DNA of 64,000 bases, from positions 18,808 to 82,807 of the forward strand of contig CAJTQL010000009.1 of assembly GCA_910578285.1 (NCBI GenBank), read 5' to 3'. This document shows positions 9,000 to 17,921 of the stretch, in pieces (within the stretch, counting starts at the first letter, position 1; each line of letters opens with the position of its first letter). This DNA is from an uncultured Helicobacteraceae bacterium (GTDB lineage Bacteria; Campylobacterota; Campylobacteria; Campylobacterales; Helicobacteraceae). The notes under the pieces are model-generated. The model was not told the origin of the DNA. It searched no databases and worked only from the letters and a program-made list of their open reading frames with translations. A program made the position numbers and the translations under genes.

Positions 9000-9507
9000 A
9001 TCTTGCGACAATAAGAGACGCGAGGTGTTGCGCGAAGCGCTCGTGCTCGCTTTGGGCTCTGGCGCGTTTGGCACATTGAACGCGCACGAGCCAAAACAAA
9101 CACAAAATAAAGGACAAATAATGACACGATTTGACAGAGGGCTTGCACAACTCCAAGCGATTGACGGCGAAGCGGGGCAAAAGGTCATCGACAGCCTAGC
9201 GAATATCGCGCCCGATTTGGGAAGATTCATCATCGAATTTGCGTTTGGCGACATCTACACGCGCGGCGAGCTGAACCTGCAAGAGTGCGAGCTCATCACG
9301 CTTTCGAGCCTACTCACGGCGGGCGGTTGCGAGCCACAACTCGAGGTGCATATCAATGCAGCACTCAATGTCGGAATCGCGCCCGAGAAAGTCATTGAAA
9401 CCTTTATGCAGTGCATTCCCTACATCGGATTCCCGCGAGTACTCAACGCCGTTTTTGTCGCCAAAAAAGTTTTTGGAGAAAGAAATTTGGATATTAACAA
9501 AGCTTAA
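8989..9507 (+). CDS. Carboxymuconolactone decarboxylase-family protein with Tat-like signal
   Basis: 172 residues. The first 35 residues look like a twin-arginine signal (NKRREVLREALVL, a hydrophobic stretch, then a short AHE cleavage region). The rest is an AhpD/CMD helical domain with ECELITLSSLLTAGGCEPQL, HINAALNVGIAPEKVIE and a PYIGFPRVLNAV ending. The AhpD CxxC is absent; only one Cys lies at the GGCEPQ position. Members of this family act in peroxide or lactone chemistry, but substrate cannot be assigned. GGAG precedes the start. An internal ATG at 9121 with AAAGGAC upstream would give a version without signal. It overlaps the MerR gene, so the two form an operon. Confidence 0.82.
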   Translation: MQNESCDNKRREVLREALVLALGSGAFGTLNAHEPKQTQNKGQIMTRFDRGLAQLQAIDGEAGQKVIDSLANIAPDLGRFIIEFAFGDIYTRGELNLQECELITLSSLLTAGGCEPQLEVHINAALNVGIAPEKVIETFMQCIPYIGFPRVLNAVFVAKKVFGERNLDINKA

Positions 9508-9533
9508 GTTTGTCATTTAAAGGAATTTTATGA

Positions 9534-9944
9534 ACAAATGACTCTATCTATCACGTAGCCCCCTTTTCGCCTTTGGGCAAGGGCTTTTTGGCAGGGAAAT
9601 TTGATAAAATGACCTTTGCGAGCGATGATTTTCGCAGCACCGTGCCGCGATTCCAAAAGGAAAATTTGCAGGCAAACATGGTGCTTGTCGAGCTGATTAC
9701 CGACATTGCGCGCCAAAAGAACGTCACGGCGGCGCAGATTGCGTTTGCTTGGCTGTGTGCGCAAAAGCCCTTTATTGCGCCGATTTTTGGCACGACCAAC
9801 GCGAGCAGGCTCGAGGAGAATCTCCAATCAAGCGCGATTGCCTTGAGCAGCGAGGATTTGCGCGCTATCAATGCCGCGCTTGGCAAAATCACGATTATGG
9901 GCGATAGGTATAGCGGGGAGGCGGCAAAGCGTGTCGGGAAATAG
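9534..9944 (+). pseudogene. Aldo/keto reductase, C-terminal fragment
   Basis: The frame reads VAPFSPLGKGFLAGKFDK and continues through SDDFRSTVPRFQKENLQ, VTAAQIAFAWL and PIFGTTNASRLEENL, the C-terminal half of an aldo/keto reductase of the YakC/Tas type. The N-terminal half with the catalytic Asp-Tyr-Lys-His set is absent. Just upstream AAGGA and an ATG (9530) open a frame that stops after three codons and is out of phase, so an internal deletion is likely. CMD followed by an aldo/keto reductase behind a MerR gene would be a natural operon, and this is its broken third member. Confidence 0.82.
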
Positions 9945-10081
9945 TGCGGCGGCAGACTTTGCAGGCGTGGGCGGCAGCGTGTTTGATAGGCGCTAGCACG
10001 GCGCGGTAGGGCATGGCAGAGTTTTAAGCGCGCTTAAAGCGTATGCGCGCTAGAATCGGGCAAAAACGAGCGGGAGGGGAC

Positions 10082-13000
10082 ATGCGCTATTGCCCTAGAA
10101 CATTGCAAGATTTTGTGCAAAGCCATAGCCCATTTTCTCCCGCAAAAGACGAGCTTAAGGAGTTTGGGCAAAACTTGAGAGATTATGTGTTGGGTATTGC
10201 GGATTCTAAGAGCGAATCAGAGGAGCACCAAAAGAATCTTTTGCGCGATTTCTTGCATAAATCTTTTAATTATGATTGCAACACGAGGGACAGAATCGAT
10301 TTGGCAATCTATGACGATTTGATTCCGAGAGTGCTTTTTGAGGTTAAGAGCAGCAGCAATAGCCACGAATTTGTAAAGCTTAATGTGCAAAATCCAAGCC
10401 TAGAATCTAAAGCATTTTATGAATCCATTTTCTATTTTCTGCGTGAGACTATCACAAACAAAAACAACAATTTAACATATATTATTCTAACTAACACAGA
10501 GGATTTTTATATCATAGACGCTAAAAATTATGCGGCTTTTGCCAAAGACAAGGCGATTCTAAAGGCTTTTAAAAATTGCGAAGACAAAGAGGGCAATGAC
10601 GCGAGCACGAAGAGATTCTATGAGGAAATTAAGAATCTCTTGCCTAATCTTGATATGGAGTTAAAATATACGCATTTTCGGATTGATGATTCTATCCTCG
10701 CAAATTGCCATTGTGAATCTATTTGTCATTCTGAACCTACGTTAGCGGGTGAAGAATCCCTAAGCAAAGAATCAAAGGATTCCAAAAGAGATCTTTCGGC
10801 TTTGCCTCAACATGACAAGATACCACCTAACAAAAAAGATACTTCTACAAATGCTCAATACGATAACACATTTTGTCATTCTGAGGCTTCAGCCGAAGAA
10901 TCCCAACATATCCTCCCGCTCCTCTACCAAAGCTTAAGCCCACACGTGCTACTCAAACGCAAAAGCTATCTTGACGCAAACACTCTAAACCAAGATTTCT
11001 ATGATGAATTGCTCTATATTTTGGGGCTAAAAGAAAGCTCACAGAATGGCAAGGTGCTCATTCTGCCAAGCCACACACCCCACACACTCCTTGATTCGAT
11101 ATGCTCGACATTTGGACTTGAGAAAGACAAAGACTTTGAAACTCTCTTTTCTTTGCTGACGACTTGGAATAATAGATTATTATTTTTGCGCCTCTTAGAA
11201 TCTATGCTCTTAAGCTTCAAGCATATAAAAAAACCATTCTTAAACCTAGATTGCCTCAAAGACTTCCAAGCCCTCAATACCCTATTCTTTGATATTTTGG
11301 CAAAGATAGAAGAAAATAGAGATAGCAATATTCCAGAATCCCTAAGCTCTATCCCCTATCTTAACTCAAGCCTTTTTGAAAAGACAGCCCTTGAGATTGA
11401 AGGCAAGGAGATAAAGCTACTCGAATCTAAGCCCCTAATTCTCTATCACGATTCCATTCTCTACAAAGACAAAAACTTTTGCAAGTCTCTAAACCTCAAT
11501 GCCCAAGCTAAAGATTCCACATTGCCGCTCTTAGAATATCTCTTTGCATTTTTGCATGCCTACGACTTTACAACCACAGCACAAGATATTCAAAATCATA
11601 CAAAAATCAATTTTGACAAACTCATTAACTCCGCCGTGCTAGGGCTCGTCTTTGAAAAGCTCAATGGCTATAAAGAGGGCAGCTTCTATACGCCAAGCTT
11701 TATCACGCGCTATATGTGCAAGCAGAGTTTAGAAAGAGTCGTATTGCAAAAGTTTAATGAAACGCAAAATTGGGATTGCCAAAACCTTGAGGAACTCAAA
11801 AACAAAATCGATAAGCTTACAGATTCTAAAGAGGGCTACAAACAAGCAAATGCAATCTTTGATTCTATCCATATCTGCGACCCCGCTGTGGGCAGTGGGC
11901 ATTTCCTTGTCTCTGCCCTCAATGAGCTGATTTTACTCAAGTTCAAGCTCGGGATTCTCTGCGATGAAAATCATCATAGAATCAAAGACATCACCCTAGA
12001 AATCTTACGTGATGAAATCGTGATTAGAGATTCTCATAATGCACTTTTTACCTATACCCTGCCCGCACATGATAATATCGAATCACATAAGATTCAAAGG
12101 GCATTATTCTTTGCCAAACGCAAACTCATCGAATCTTGCCTCTTTGGCGTGGATATTAACCCAAACTCATGCGAGATTACCAAGCTTCGCCTTTGGATTG
12201 AGCTGCTTAAATATAGCTATTATAAAGACATTCCAAACAAAAGGCTAGAGACATTGCCTAATATTGATATTAATATCAAGTGTGGGAATAGTCTTATCTC
12301 TCGCTTTAATCTTAGCGATTCATTACGCACGATTCCAAATATCAATTTCCAAATCGAGCAATACAAAAAACTTGTTTTTGAATACAAAAATGCCGACCAA
12401 AGCTTGATGACAATCTCCAAAAAAGACATTGAAAAGCAAATCGAGACGATTCAAGCAACCTTTACCCTCACCCTCAAAGACCCAAAGACAAAAAGAGAGC
12501 TAGAAAAGGCAATAGAATCCCATATCAAACAATTCAATAATTATTTGCTTGATGATGCAAGCTTGTTAGAGGGCTTAAATTCTTTGCAATTTAATCTTTT
12601 TGGCACTCCGACTTTGAGTAAAGAGGAGCAAGAGAGGGCATTAGAATCCTATGGCAAAATCCAAGCCTTACGCAAAAAGCTAGATTTAGCCCTAAGTGGA
12701 GAAACCTACAAAAACGCCTTTGAATGGCGTTTTGCATTCCCCGAAGTGCTCGATAGTAATGGAGACTTTCTAGGCTTTGATTTGGTGATAGGCAATCCGC
12801 CGTATGGCGTGGAACTCACTAAATCACAACGAGAACAATATAAAAGTATTTATAAGATTTCTAATACAGATACAGCCGCTCTTTTTATTCTTAAATCCGA
12901 TAGTATTTTAGCAAAAAATGGTATCAATTCTTTGATTGTGCCAAAAGCTTTAACTTTTGCAAGCAATTGGAATCAGGTGAGAGATTTTATTAAACCAACA

Positions 13001-13891
13001 TTCTTTTTGCTTACAGATTGTGGCAAAGCTTGGAGCTATGTGCTGCTTGAAATGGTAATTTTTGCACGACAAAAGGGAATGCAGCATACTACTTACCATA
13101 CAAGATTTTTACAAGATGATACTTATATAGAATCCAAAGAAACAATACAAGATTCTATTATGGAAATTGATAAAAAATTCATTGATTTATTTGACTTTAT
13201 TCCTAATAATTTAAGTCAAGAGGAATTGGATATTGGAGTAAAAATAAAAATTGATTCTGAAATGTTAGAAAAATATTCTAAAAACTATCGTGGCATTACT
13301 TATCAAAAACATCTTAAAGAAAAAGGCAAATATCCTTTCATAGGGGGCAAAGAAATTAACAAATATGGCATACGAGGATATAAGGGATTTGCTGATAATA
13401 TATCACAATTTACGGATAATACATTTATCCAAGATAACTCTTTATTAGTTCAGAATATAGTTGCTCATATTCAAAATCCAACACCTCATATCAAAATTAC
13501 TGCTATGTTGCCAAAATCTAAAAAAGTTTATCTGCTTGATACTATTAATCAAATTATATTCAGCAGAATAGAAGCAAAGTTTATGTGGGCAATTCTTAAT
13601 TCTGTTCTTATAAATTGGTATGTTTATAGATTTATTTTTGCAAAAGCCATTAGAACAATGCACTTTGATAGTCCCATAACTAAAAGAATCCCTATCCCAA
13701 AAATCACCAAGTCAAACCAAAAAATCATTGATAGAATCATCGCATTAGTCGATGAGATTTTAGAATCTAAAGCCAAAGATTCCACAACCAATACAAGCAA
13801 TTTAGAATCTGAAATTGATAAATTGGTGTATGAGTTGTATAATTTGAGTAATGAGGAAATTAATATTATAGAAAATAAGGAGCAAAAATGA
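10082..13891 (+). CDS. Type IIG-like restriction-modification enzyme (fused nuclease and adenine methyltransferase)
   Basis: About 1269 residues. The N-terminus has a likely nuclease site (DLAIYDD then VLFEVKSSS, residues about 70-92). The middle is an N6-adenine methyltransferase with SAM motif I CDPAVGSGHFL near residue 599 and catalytic NPPY near 904; the C-terminal third (KYPFIGGKEINKYG onwards) resembles a target recognition domain. Type IIG enzymes methylate and cut with one polypeptide. The ATG at 10082 is preferred to 10043 because GGGAGGGG lies just ahead. Residues about 215-275 (CHSEP..., CHSEASAEES) are translated palindromic repeat DNA, an insertion between nuclease and methylase domains. 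The last codons overlap the next antitoxin gene (ATGA). Confidence 0.88.
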   Translation: MRYCPRTLQDFVQSHSPFSPAKDELKEFGQNLRDYVLGIADSKSESEEHQKNLLRDFLHKSFNYDCNTRDRIDLAIYDDLIPRVLFEVKSSSNSHEFVKLNVQNPSLESKAFYESIFYFLRETITNKNNNLTYIILTNTEDFYIIDAKNYAAFAKDKAILKAFKNCEDKEGNDASTKRFYEEIKNLLPNLDMELKYTHFRIDDSILANCHCESICHSEPTLAGEESLSKESKDSKRDLSALPQHDKIPPNKKDTSTNAQYDNTFCHSEASAEESQHILPLLYQSLSPHVLLKRKSYLDANTLNQDFYDELLYILGLKESSQNGKVLILPSHTPHTLLDSICSTFGLEKDKDFETLFSLLTTWNNRLLFLRLLESMLLSFKHIKKPFLNLDCLKDFQALNTLFFDILAKIEENRDSNIPESLSSIPYLNSSLFEKTALEIEGKEIKLLESKPLILYHDSILYKDKNFCKSLNLNAQAKDSTLPLLEYLFAFLHAYDFTTTAQDIQNHTKINFDKLINSAVLGLVFEKLNGYKEGSFYTPSFITRYMCKQSLERVVLQKFNETQNWDCQNLEELKNKIDKLTDSKEGYKQANAIFDSIHICDPAVGSGHFLVSALNELILLKFKLGILCDENHHRIKDITLEILRDEIVIRDSHNALFTYTLPAHDNIESHKIQRALFFAKRKLIESCLFGVDINPNSCEITKLRLWIELLKYSYYKDIPNKRLETLPNIDINIKCGNSLISRFNLSDSLRTIPNINFQIEQYKKLVFEYKNADQSLMTISKKDIEKQIETIQATFTLTLKDPKTKRELEKAIESHIKQFNNYLLDDASLLEGLNSLQFNLFGTPTLSKEEQERALESYGKIQALRKKLDLALSGETYKNAFEWRFAFPEVLDSNGDFLGFDLVIGNPPYGVELTKSQREQYKSIYKISNTDTAALFILKSDSILAKNGINSLIVPKALTFASNWNQVRDFIKPTFFLLTDCGKAWSYVLLEMVIFARQKGMQHTTYHTRFLQDDTYIESKETIQDSIMEIDKKFIDLFDFIPNNLSQEELDIGVKIKIDSEMLEKYSKNYRGITYQKHLKEKGKYPFIGGKEINKYGIRGYKGFADNISQFTDNTFIQDNSLLVQNIVAHIQNPTPHIKITAMLPKSKKVYLLDTINQIIFSRIEAKFMWAILNSVLINWYVYRFIFAKAIRTMHFDSPITKRIPIPKITKSNQKIIDRIIALVDEILESKAKDSTTNTSNLESEIDKLVYELYNLSNEEINIIENKEQK
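10724..10904 (+). repeat. Palindromic intergenic-type repeat inside a coding region
   Basis: TGTCATTCTGA (10724) and the near-complementary TCAACATGACA (about 10807-10817) bound a 94-base element whose interior pairs GAAGAATCC-like with GATCTTTCGGC-like segments; a second partial copy begins TGTCATTCTGAGGCTTCAG at 10874. Elements of this kind normally lie between genes. Here they are read in frame and add a low-complexity linker to the R-M enzyme without stopping translation. Confidence 0.7.
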
Positions 13892-14100
13892 CACTGCAAG
13901 TACAAATCAGCGACCAAAATAAAGAGCAAATCATTAATGCGATTAAGCTCATTAAGGGCGTGAAAAGCATTCAAAATGCGAACATCACAAAGGAAGTGAT
14001 AGAAACCAAAGCTGACAGAAAGGCTTGGCTAAAGGCTCGTAAAGACTTGGAAAAAGGTAAGACCATAAGCCTAGAAGAGCTTGAAAGGAAATATTTATAA
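13888..14100 (+). CDS. RelB-like antitoxin
   Basis: 70 residues. Its ATG overlaps the stop of the R-M enzyme (ATGA) and its stop overlaps the start of a RelE-like toxin gene (TAATG), so all three are translationally coupled. The N-terminal half (VQISDQNKEQIINAIKLIKG) could form a ribbon or short helices; the C-terminal KARKDLEKGKTISLEELERK is a typical antitoxin tail. AAGGAGC precedes the start. The call rests on position, size and this tail. Confidence 0.75.
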   Translation: MTLQVQISDQNKEQIINAIKLIKGVKSIQNANITKEVIETKADRKAWLKARKDLEKGKTISLEELERKYL

Positions 14101-14360
14101 TGCCCTATCAAGTGATAACAAGCAAGGAATTTGATAAATTCTTAGAAAAACATAGAGATTTAGTGCCAAAAGTCTTAAGTAGCTTTCGGCAAATCGCACA
14201 AAATCCCTATGAAAACACACTCGATATAGCCAAGCTAAAGGGTGAGGAAAATAAGTATCGTTTGAGGCTTGGCAAGTATCGCTTTTTGTATGAGATACTC
14301 GAAGAACAGATTTTAATCTATGCTTATAAGGCAAGCAGTAGAGGGGATATTTATAAATGA
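14100..14360 (+). CDS. RelE/ParE-family toxin
   Basis: 86 residues with the RelE fold pattern: YQVITSKEFDKFLEKH, a central helix, LKGEENKYRLRLGKYRFLYE and a final LIYAYKASSRGDIYK. The RLRLGKYRFLYE block is the usual RelE core, and the basic SSRGDIYK end corresponds to the region bearing catalytic residues. mRNA cleavage on the ribosome is the expected action. It converges with the hsdM remnant, with which it overlaps by about 10 bp. Confidence 0.85.
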   Translation: MPYQVITSKEFDKFLEKHRDLVPKVLSSFRQIAQNPYENTLDIAKLKGEENKYRLRLGKYRFLYEILEEQILIYAYKASSRGDIYK

Positions 14361-15199
14361 AAACATTGGAGAATTTCTTTTATCATTCTAGGTATTGTAT
14401 TGCGAAAATCTATGCCTTTAATTAGCATATCGGCTTTACAAATTGCAAATGTTTCATCATTAATTTCTTGTCCAAATGGAAGTAATTTTGCAGAAGCATT
14501 CATTTGATTTAAGTAATCTTGTGCAACACAGAGCATTCCTCCTGTGCCACAAGCAGGGTCATAAATCGTCTTGGCAATATCTTTTGTCAAAATCTCATTA
14601 TCATTGCTAAATAAAATATTCACCATTAGTTCTATCACTTCTCGTGGTGTATAATGCTGCCCCGCATCTTCATTGTAAGATTCTGAAAATCTGCGGATAA
14701 GCTCTTCAAAAATATATCCCATTTCAAGGTTAGAAATTTTATCGGGATGTAAATCTGCCTTTGGAGTAGTAAATTCTTTGATTATGTAGTATCAGAGATT
14801 CTTATCGCTCATTGTTTGGATTTCTATATCAAATTTAAATTTTTCAATGACCTCTCTTACATTTGAAGAAAAACCATTGATATAATTCTTAAAATTAACG
14901 TCAATATTAACAGAATCATTAAGCAAAGATGAAAAAGTGTATTGGCTTATATTATAAAATTCATAACCCGAAGCCCTTTTCAAAAATGGCTCTCGCAATG
15001 AAGGTGCTATTTGATTGGCTTGCTCATACGCTTTTAATACTTGTTGTTTTGTTTCCTCCAAAATACAATCAAACCTTCTAATAACCATTAAGGGCAAGAT
15101 AACTTTGCCATATTCGTGGGGTTTATAAATGCCTGTCAATTTATCAGCAATCGCCCAAATTAGATTGGCTTTTTCATTAACATTAGCACATAAACTCAT
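14351..15199 (-). pseudogene. hsdM: Type I DNA methyltransferase subunit M, interrupted and truncated
   Basis: From 15199 the frame gives the HsdM N-terminus (MSLCANVNEKANLIWAIADK, LPLMVIRRFDCILEETK) and stops at a TGA (14792-14794) after TMSDKNL. The same frame continues without shift: YYIIKEF..., LHPDKISNLEMGYIFEELIR, HYTPREVIELMV, SAM motif DPACGTGGM. Shortly after KADMLIKG the match ends, with an unrelated ending, and the catalytic NPPF and C-terminal half are missing. So a single nonsense codon and a 3' truncation inactivate it. The break point lies beside the relE gene, suggesting that arrival of the preceding R-M/TA block removed the rest of an older type I locus. Confidence 0.88.
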
Positions 15200-15396
15200 C
15201 TATGCTCCTTGTCATAATGTTTATGAATATCTCTTTTATGCTCTTTACATTCTTTAGAATCCGCCAAAAACCTTTTGAAAAAGCCCATTTTCCTATCAGA
15301 ATATTTGACAAGAAGTTCTAAAGTCTTTTTTCTGCAAAACATCATTCTGGTATGATTGCTAAAATAGGGAGAATTCAAAGTTTTTAGGGTATCCAT
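15196..15396 (-). CDS. Small basic hypothetical protein
   Basis: 66 residues, rich in Lys, Arg and His (MDTLKTLNSPYFSNHTRMMF..., ending KHYDKEHR). No family recognised. Its stop overlaps the hsdM remnant start (ATGA) and its own start lies within the last codons of the upstream gene, so it fits a compact minus-strand operon, but it may be chance or a remnant. Confidence 0.35.
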   Translation of the reverse strand: MDTLKTLNSPYFSNHTRMMFCRKKTLELLVKYSDRKMGFFKRFLADSKECKEHKRDIHKHYDKEHR

Positions 15397-15962
15397 TCAA
15401 CGATTCCATTTTGTGGGCGATTCGCGCGCCATTGTTGCAATGCGTCAAAAGTCGTAATGCCAAATTCTATCACAGCTTGATAAATTTCTATTCCTGCAAT
15501 TTCCACATTATCGGGAATTTCAAACTTGAGTTGTAGAATCGTTTCTTTTTGCTGCTCGCTCATCACTGCGAGGATTCTCTCGGCTTGTTTTTCAAAATAC
15601 CCCGCATATTTACTACCCTGCACGATATGAATCATATCTATTTGCCATTCCTCCTCGTCCCTATACCACGCGTGCCATTCCAAACATGAATCTTCTTCGT
15701 CCAAAAGATTACGGTATTCAATATGAATAATTTTAGGATTCTTTGCAATCTGCGCCATCGCCACAAAGCTTTGCGTAACATCGAGCGTGGGCGTGTAGAT
15801 ATGGAAATCAATATCGCGATGCTTTGCAAGCAAGCCCATTTTGAGCGAGCCAATCAGGTTGATTTGCGCGCCAATGCTTTGCCAAGCCTGCCTGATTTGG
15901 CATTGCTCAATGATATTAAAAGCCTTTTGGCTATTGGCTTGGGCGAGGTGGAGGTAGGGCAT
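15384..15962 (-). CDS. Nucleotidyltransferase-fold protein
   Basis: 192 residues. IGSLKMGLLAKHRDIDFHIYT (GS...DID) is the nucleotidyltransferase signature with two metal-binding Asp, and a third acidic strand is seen in WQIDMIHIV. Similar proteins are often annotated vaguely in databases. The substrate is unknown. It is larger than MntA-type antitoxins and no HEPN partner of the HepT kind lies next to it. It sits 14 bp downstream of the GmrSD-type gene on the same strand and may belong to the same defence cluster. Confidence 0.65.
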   Translation of the reverse strand: MPYLHLAQANSQKAFNIIEQCQIRQAWQSIGAQINLIGSLKMGLLAKHRDIDFHIYTPTLDVTQSFVAMAQIAKNPKIIHIEYRNLLDEEDSCLEWHAWYRDEEEWQIDMIHIVQGSKYAGYFEKQAERILAVMSEQQKETILQLKFEIPDNVEIAGIEIYQAVIEFGITTFDALQQWRANRPQNGIVEWIP

Positions 15963-15976
15963 GGGGAGATTCCTTG

Positions 15977-17761
15977 TTATAAATTTTCTTCAAAAAATTT
16001 CTTCAATCTTTGATAAATCTCCTCATTGCGTGCCTCTATGTCCTCCTTGAGCCAATTTGTCTTATTGCTATTCCCTAAAGATTTTATTTCTAAAAAATTA
16101 GATTTTGAATATGGCTGTTTCTTTCTGGCAAAATACTCATTTCCTGCTTGAATATTTTGCTTCTTTTCAAGTAAAGATTTATTCCCAATATATTCTAAAA
16201 ATTTTTGTGCTTCCTTTTCATTCCAACCCATATAATTTGCTTTTGCCCATTTCTTTGGGAAAATATGCTCAATCTCACCCTTAATAACACTATAATTTTT
16301 CTTATCACTATTCCATTCCCATTCTTGGTTTTCATCATAAATAAGTGTATGAATAGCTAAAATATATCTGATTTGCTTTTGTAAAGCTTTTATACAAAAA
16401 TCAGTAAAATAATCAATTTTTGGCATTACCAAGTCTGGAATATTTAGAGAAGATTCAAATATTCTCCCTTTTCTTTCTTTAATTAAGATATTAGCCCTCA
16501 TAAATCCCCAAAACAACCCAGAACTACCACCTTTCCCATAAATAAGCCCCAGTGCACAATAAGCAACAAGTTTTGGCAAAACCGCATCAAAAATATTTTT
16601 TTCATTATGAATGTTTCTTTGTGGTTTATAGACATAAAAGCACATACTTACAACCATTTGCCAAAGTTTATTTTGGTAAATATTTAAAATATCAAAATAT
16701 TTTTGTGCTTCATTAGAAAAATACTCTTTGGGATTACACCAAAACTCTGCCAATTCTTGTATGAAAGTAAATGTTTCATCCTTAGTTAATAATCCCTCAT
16801 TAGCAGCAAAATTAGCTTTTTTCTTTCTTGAATTTTCCTTATCCTTTTTAGTAAAAAAATCTAAAGTGCTAGGAATAACCGTATCCACTTCATTATGTAA
16901 TGCCCTTATAATATGCTCATATTGCGTAAATAAAAAACCTATATTTTCATTTTTTAAATAAGGGGAATTAGTAATTTTGCTTTCTAAATTTTTCCATTCT
17001 ATTGCGAAGTTTTTTCTATTTTCTTTGTTTTTCCCTTCGTAAATTAAACCCTTAAAAATATCTGACACACTCAAAGAAACTCCGCGATTATTGAGAGTAT
17101 TAAAAATCCTTAAAGCATTTTCTTGTCCATTACATTCAATAGGCAAAACTATGCAAGAATTCAATAAAGAAAGACAAAAATTAAACCAATCTGCTGGTTG
17201 CTCTTTTGCTAATTCATCAATTTTCTTAATAAAATAGAGATAATTTTTTTCATAGTTGCAAGAAGATTTTTTTATAATATTTTCTATATTTTCATCCTTT
17301 AAAATCTGATACTTATTACTTAAAATATTTTCCAAAAGTTCATTATCAGAATCAATTGCTACTTCGCTATGAATATGAGGTTTTTGAAAATCTATATCCC
17401 CATTAAGCTGATTTCTATCCCATAGACAAGAAGATAGCCGACTAATAAGCTCGGAAATATTTTTATTTTGTTGATTAATGGCTTTTTCATACAAAGCCCG
17501 AATCAAGAGACTTAGTGTTGTTGTTCTCTGTTGTCCATCAATAATATTTTGTTTTCCATTTTCTTTATACATTACAATAGAACCCAAAAAGTATTCATCA
17601 TTTTCATCGGGCTCACCACTAAAAAAATTAAAAATATCGTCCCACAACTGCTCACATTCATCTTCACTCCAAATATAAGCCCTTTGATATATTGGAATTA
17701 AAAATTTATTTTTTGATAGATACTCCAATACGCTTTTACGTTCCGTTTTCATTTCTACCAT
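15977..17761 (-). CDS. DUF262/DUF1524 protein, GmrSD-type type IV restriction nuclease
   Basis: 594 residues. The N-terminal DUF262 domain has the ParB-like IIDGQQRTTTLS motif (DGQQR at about 75-79) after IPIYQRAYIW, which hydrolyses nucleotides in GmrS. The C-terminal DUF1524 domain has IEHIFPKKW (about 497-505) and GNKSLL followed by Lys-rich residues, the His-Me finger nuclease pattern of GmrD. Fused GmrSD enzymes attack glucosylated or otherwise modified phage DNA. GGAGGGAGG lies just before the ATG. AT-rich, like imported defence genes. Confidence 0.87.
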   Translation of the reverse strand: MVEMKTERKSVLEYLSKNKFLIPIYQRAYIWSEDECEQLWDDIFNFFSGEPDENDEYFLGSIVMYKENGKQNIIDGQQRTTTLSLLIRALYEKAINQQNKNISELISRLSSCLWDRNQLNGDIDFQKPHIHSEVAIDSDNELLENILSNKYQILKDENIENIIKKSSCNYEKNYLYFIKKIDELAKEQPADWFNFCLSLLNSCIVLPIECNGQENALRIFNTLNNRGVSLSVSDIFKGLIYEGKNKENRKNFAIEWKNLESKITNSPYLKNENIGFLFTQYEHIIRALHNEVDTVIPSTLDFFTKKDKENSRKKKANFAANEGLLTKDETFTFIQELAEFWCNPKEYFSNEAQKYFDILNIYQNKLWQMVVSMCFYVYKPQRNIHNEKNIFDAVLPKLVAYCALGLIYGKGGSSGLFWGFMRANILIKERKGRIFESSLNIPDLVMPKIDYFTDFCIKALQKQIRYILAIHTLIYDENQEWEWNSDKKNYSVIKGEIEHIFPKKWAKANYMGWNEKEAQKFLEYIGNKSLLEKKQNIQAGNEYFARKKQPYSKSNFLEIKSLGNSNKTNWLKEDIEARNEEIYQRLKKFFEENL

Positions 17762-17921
17762 AGCATTCCTCCCTCCACTCTCAAAAATTCTTCCATTATA
17801 TCCAAAAAATCAAAATAAAAAATAAAATATTTGAAAATCGAGCGCAGATACCCGAAAATGCCCCTAATAACGAGTTTTGCAGCATGCAGCATATTGCGAC
17901 AAGATTTGTCGCGATACTCCC

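Noticed and set aside
8906..9254. Minus-strand frames opposite the CMD gene
   Set aside because: Shadows of the plus-strand CMD reading frame without start signals or motifs.
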